Source: Actinomycetota bacterium
GTDB taxonomy: Bacteria; Actinomycetota; AC-67
DNA length: 13,004 nucleotides
Assembly: GCA_005883175.1 (NCBI GenBank)
Contig: VAYV01000061.1
Coordinates: 1-13,004, forward strand
Reading direction: 5' to 3'
Below, piece after piece: positions 12,191-13,004 of the stretch. Under the pieces are notes generated by a model. The model was given only the letters and a program-made list of their open reading frames with translations, was not told where the DNA came from and ran no database searches. Position 1 is the first letter of the stretch; every line of letters begins with the position of its first letter. The position numbers and the translations under genes were made by a program.

Positions 12191-13004
12191 ATGAGTTCAG
12201 CGCGCGCGCAGGCGCCCATCGGGCCGGCCGACCTCGAGCGGTTCCGTGTCGTTCAGGCCCTCGCGTACCGCTGCGCTGAGGAGGTTGCCCGGTCCCTCAC
12301 GCCCGGCGTCACGGAGCGGCAGGCTTCAGCCCACCTGGGGCGGCTGCTCCGTGAAAACGGCGCGGACGATTGGTTCCACGTCCCGTTCGCGTGGTTCGGG
12401 GATCGGACGACGTTGCGCGGCATGCGCAATCCGCTGAAGTTCTTCCCGTCGAGCAGGCCGCTCGAGGACGGGATGCCGTACATCCTGGACGTCGCGCCGA
12501 TCGTGGGCGGCTTCACGGCGGACATCGGCTACGCCGGGTGCGACGGAGAGAACGCGATATTCGACCGGATGATCGCCGACCTCGAGGAGTATCGCAGTCT
12601 CGTGCTCGACGGGGTGCGCGCGCGCAAAAAGCTGAGCGGGATCTACGAGGACGTCGACGCGCTCGCCGCTCGGCATGGCTACGAGCCGGCGCACCACACG
12701 TATCCCGGCAAGGTGCTCGCACATCAGGTCTGGCACATCGAAGGCCCGGGCCCGCGCACCGTCGTCGCCGGCTTCGGGAACCGGACGCTGCGGCGACTCG
12801 GACGCAGCCTGGTGGTCGGGTTGAGCGAAGGATGGTCGCCGCTGTGGAACGGCGGGCATCGGTCGGACCACGCGCCGGTCCCGGGCATGTGGGCGATCGA
12901 GCCGCACCTCGGGTTCCACGGCGTCGGTGTGAAGTTCGAAGAGCTGCTCGTCGTTACCGACGACGACGCGTACTGGCTGGACGACGATCTCCCGCACGTG
13001 CGCC
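12191..13004 (+). CDS. M24-family metallopeptidase-like protein, 3' end beyond window
   Basis: 271 residues are visible with no stop. The N-terminal 70 residues (helical, LAYRCAEEVARSLTPGVTERQASAHL) match the start of the M24 pita-bread domain, with no creatinase-type N-terminal domain before it. Metal-ligand candidates are D100 in YILDVAPIVGG and D111 in FTADIGY, eleven apart as in the family. Others are H178 in VLAHQVWH, E237 in GMWAIEPHLG and E250 in VKFEELLVVT. The usual GHGIG motif is absent, and the H178-to-E237 interval is longer than in methionine aminopeptidase or Xaa-Pro aminopeptidase, so H178 is the least certain ligand. It is probably an aminopeptidase P-like enzyme or a divergent relative with another hydrolase substrate. 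The start is ATG at 12191, with a promoter directly upstream and no ribosome binding site. Confidence 0.82.
   Translation, partial: MSSARAQAPIGPADLERFRVVQALAYRCAEEVARSLTPGVTERQASAHLGRLLRENGADDWFHVPFAWFGDRTTLRGMRNPLKFFPSSRPLEDGMPYILDVAPIVGGFTADIGYAGCDGENAIFDRMIADLEEYRSLVLDGVRARKKLSGIYEDVDALAARHGYEPAHHTYPGKVLAHQVWHIEGPGPRTVVAGFGNRTLRRLGRSLVVGLSEGWSPLWNGGHRSDHAPVPGMWAIEPHLGFHGVGVKFEELLVVTDDDAYWLDDDLPHVR

Noticed and set aside
1..13004. tRNA, rRNA, CRISPR repeats, insertion sequence ends, phage attachment sites
   Set aside because: I looked for cloverleaf-like stretches, evenly spaced direct repeats, transposase motifs and terminal inverted repeats, and found none. Base composition and codon use look uniform, with no sign of a transferred island.

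Overview
The window reads as part of the chromosome of a high-GC actinobacterium. The reasons are the complete actinobacterial-type mce locus with six different single-domain Mce proteins, a lipoprotein MceE and an Mce-associated protein, the frequent GTG starts, and the G/C-rich third codon positions. The order or class cannot be fixed from sequence alone. I see no rRNA, tRNA, CRISPR array, insertion sequence or phage gene. Almost every base is coding: the only gaps are 308-519, 10477-10633 and 12131-12190.

The left nine-tenths (10476 down to 520, minus strand) is one ten-gene operon for a lipid-importing Mce transporter. In transcription order it holds an ABC ATPase (MceG/Mkl/MlaF type), two YrbE/MlaE permeases, MceA, B, C, D, E and F, and one Mce-associated membrane protein (Mas). 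Every junction is coupled: adjacent stop and start, a 1-nt gap, six 4-bp ATGA/GTGA overlaps, then a 1-bp TGATG overlap. The locus encodes the whole machine: cytoplasmic motor, inner-membrane permease pair, six-subunit substrate tunnel with one subunit anchored by lipid, and an accessory protein. Five of the six Mce proteins carry exactly two cysteines, always C-terminal to the helical part. The sixth, MceE, has only its lipobox cysteine.

Left of the operon, on the same strand but behind its own promoter-like sequence, is the 5' part of an SRPBCC-fold protein, a family that binds hydrophobic ligands. A GC-rich inverted repeat begins on the last base of the mas stop codon and may form the 3' end of the operon transcript.

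Right of the operon and divergent from it (plus strand) is an MpaB-type DUF2236 oxygenase gene, followed 7 nt later by a single-domain universal stress protein. A 51-residue single-span membrane protein overlaps the end of the USP gene by 4 bp. A new unit then starts with a well-formed promoter (TTGACC-N17-TACATT) placed so close to an ATG that the mRNA should be leaderless or nearly so. It drives an M24-family metallopeptidase that runs off the right edge.

The main content is a well-known type of system rather than a new class. The less ordinary points are the ATPase encoded in cis, the complete coupling, the cysteine pattern, the Pro/Ala/Ser-rich tail of MceD with its short hydrophobic end, the tiny membrane ORF on the USP gene, and the leaderless promoter with inverted repeats.
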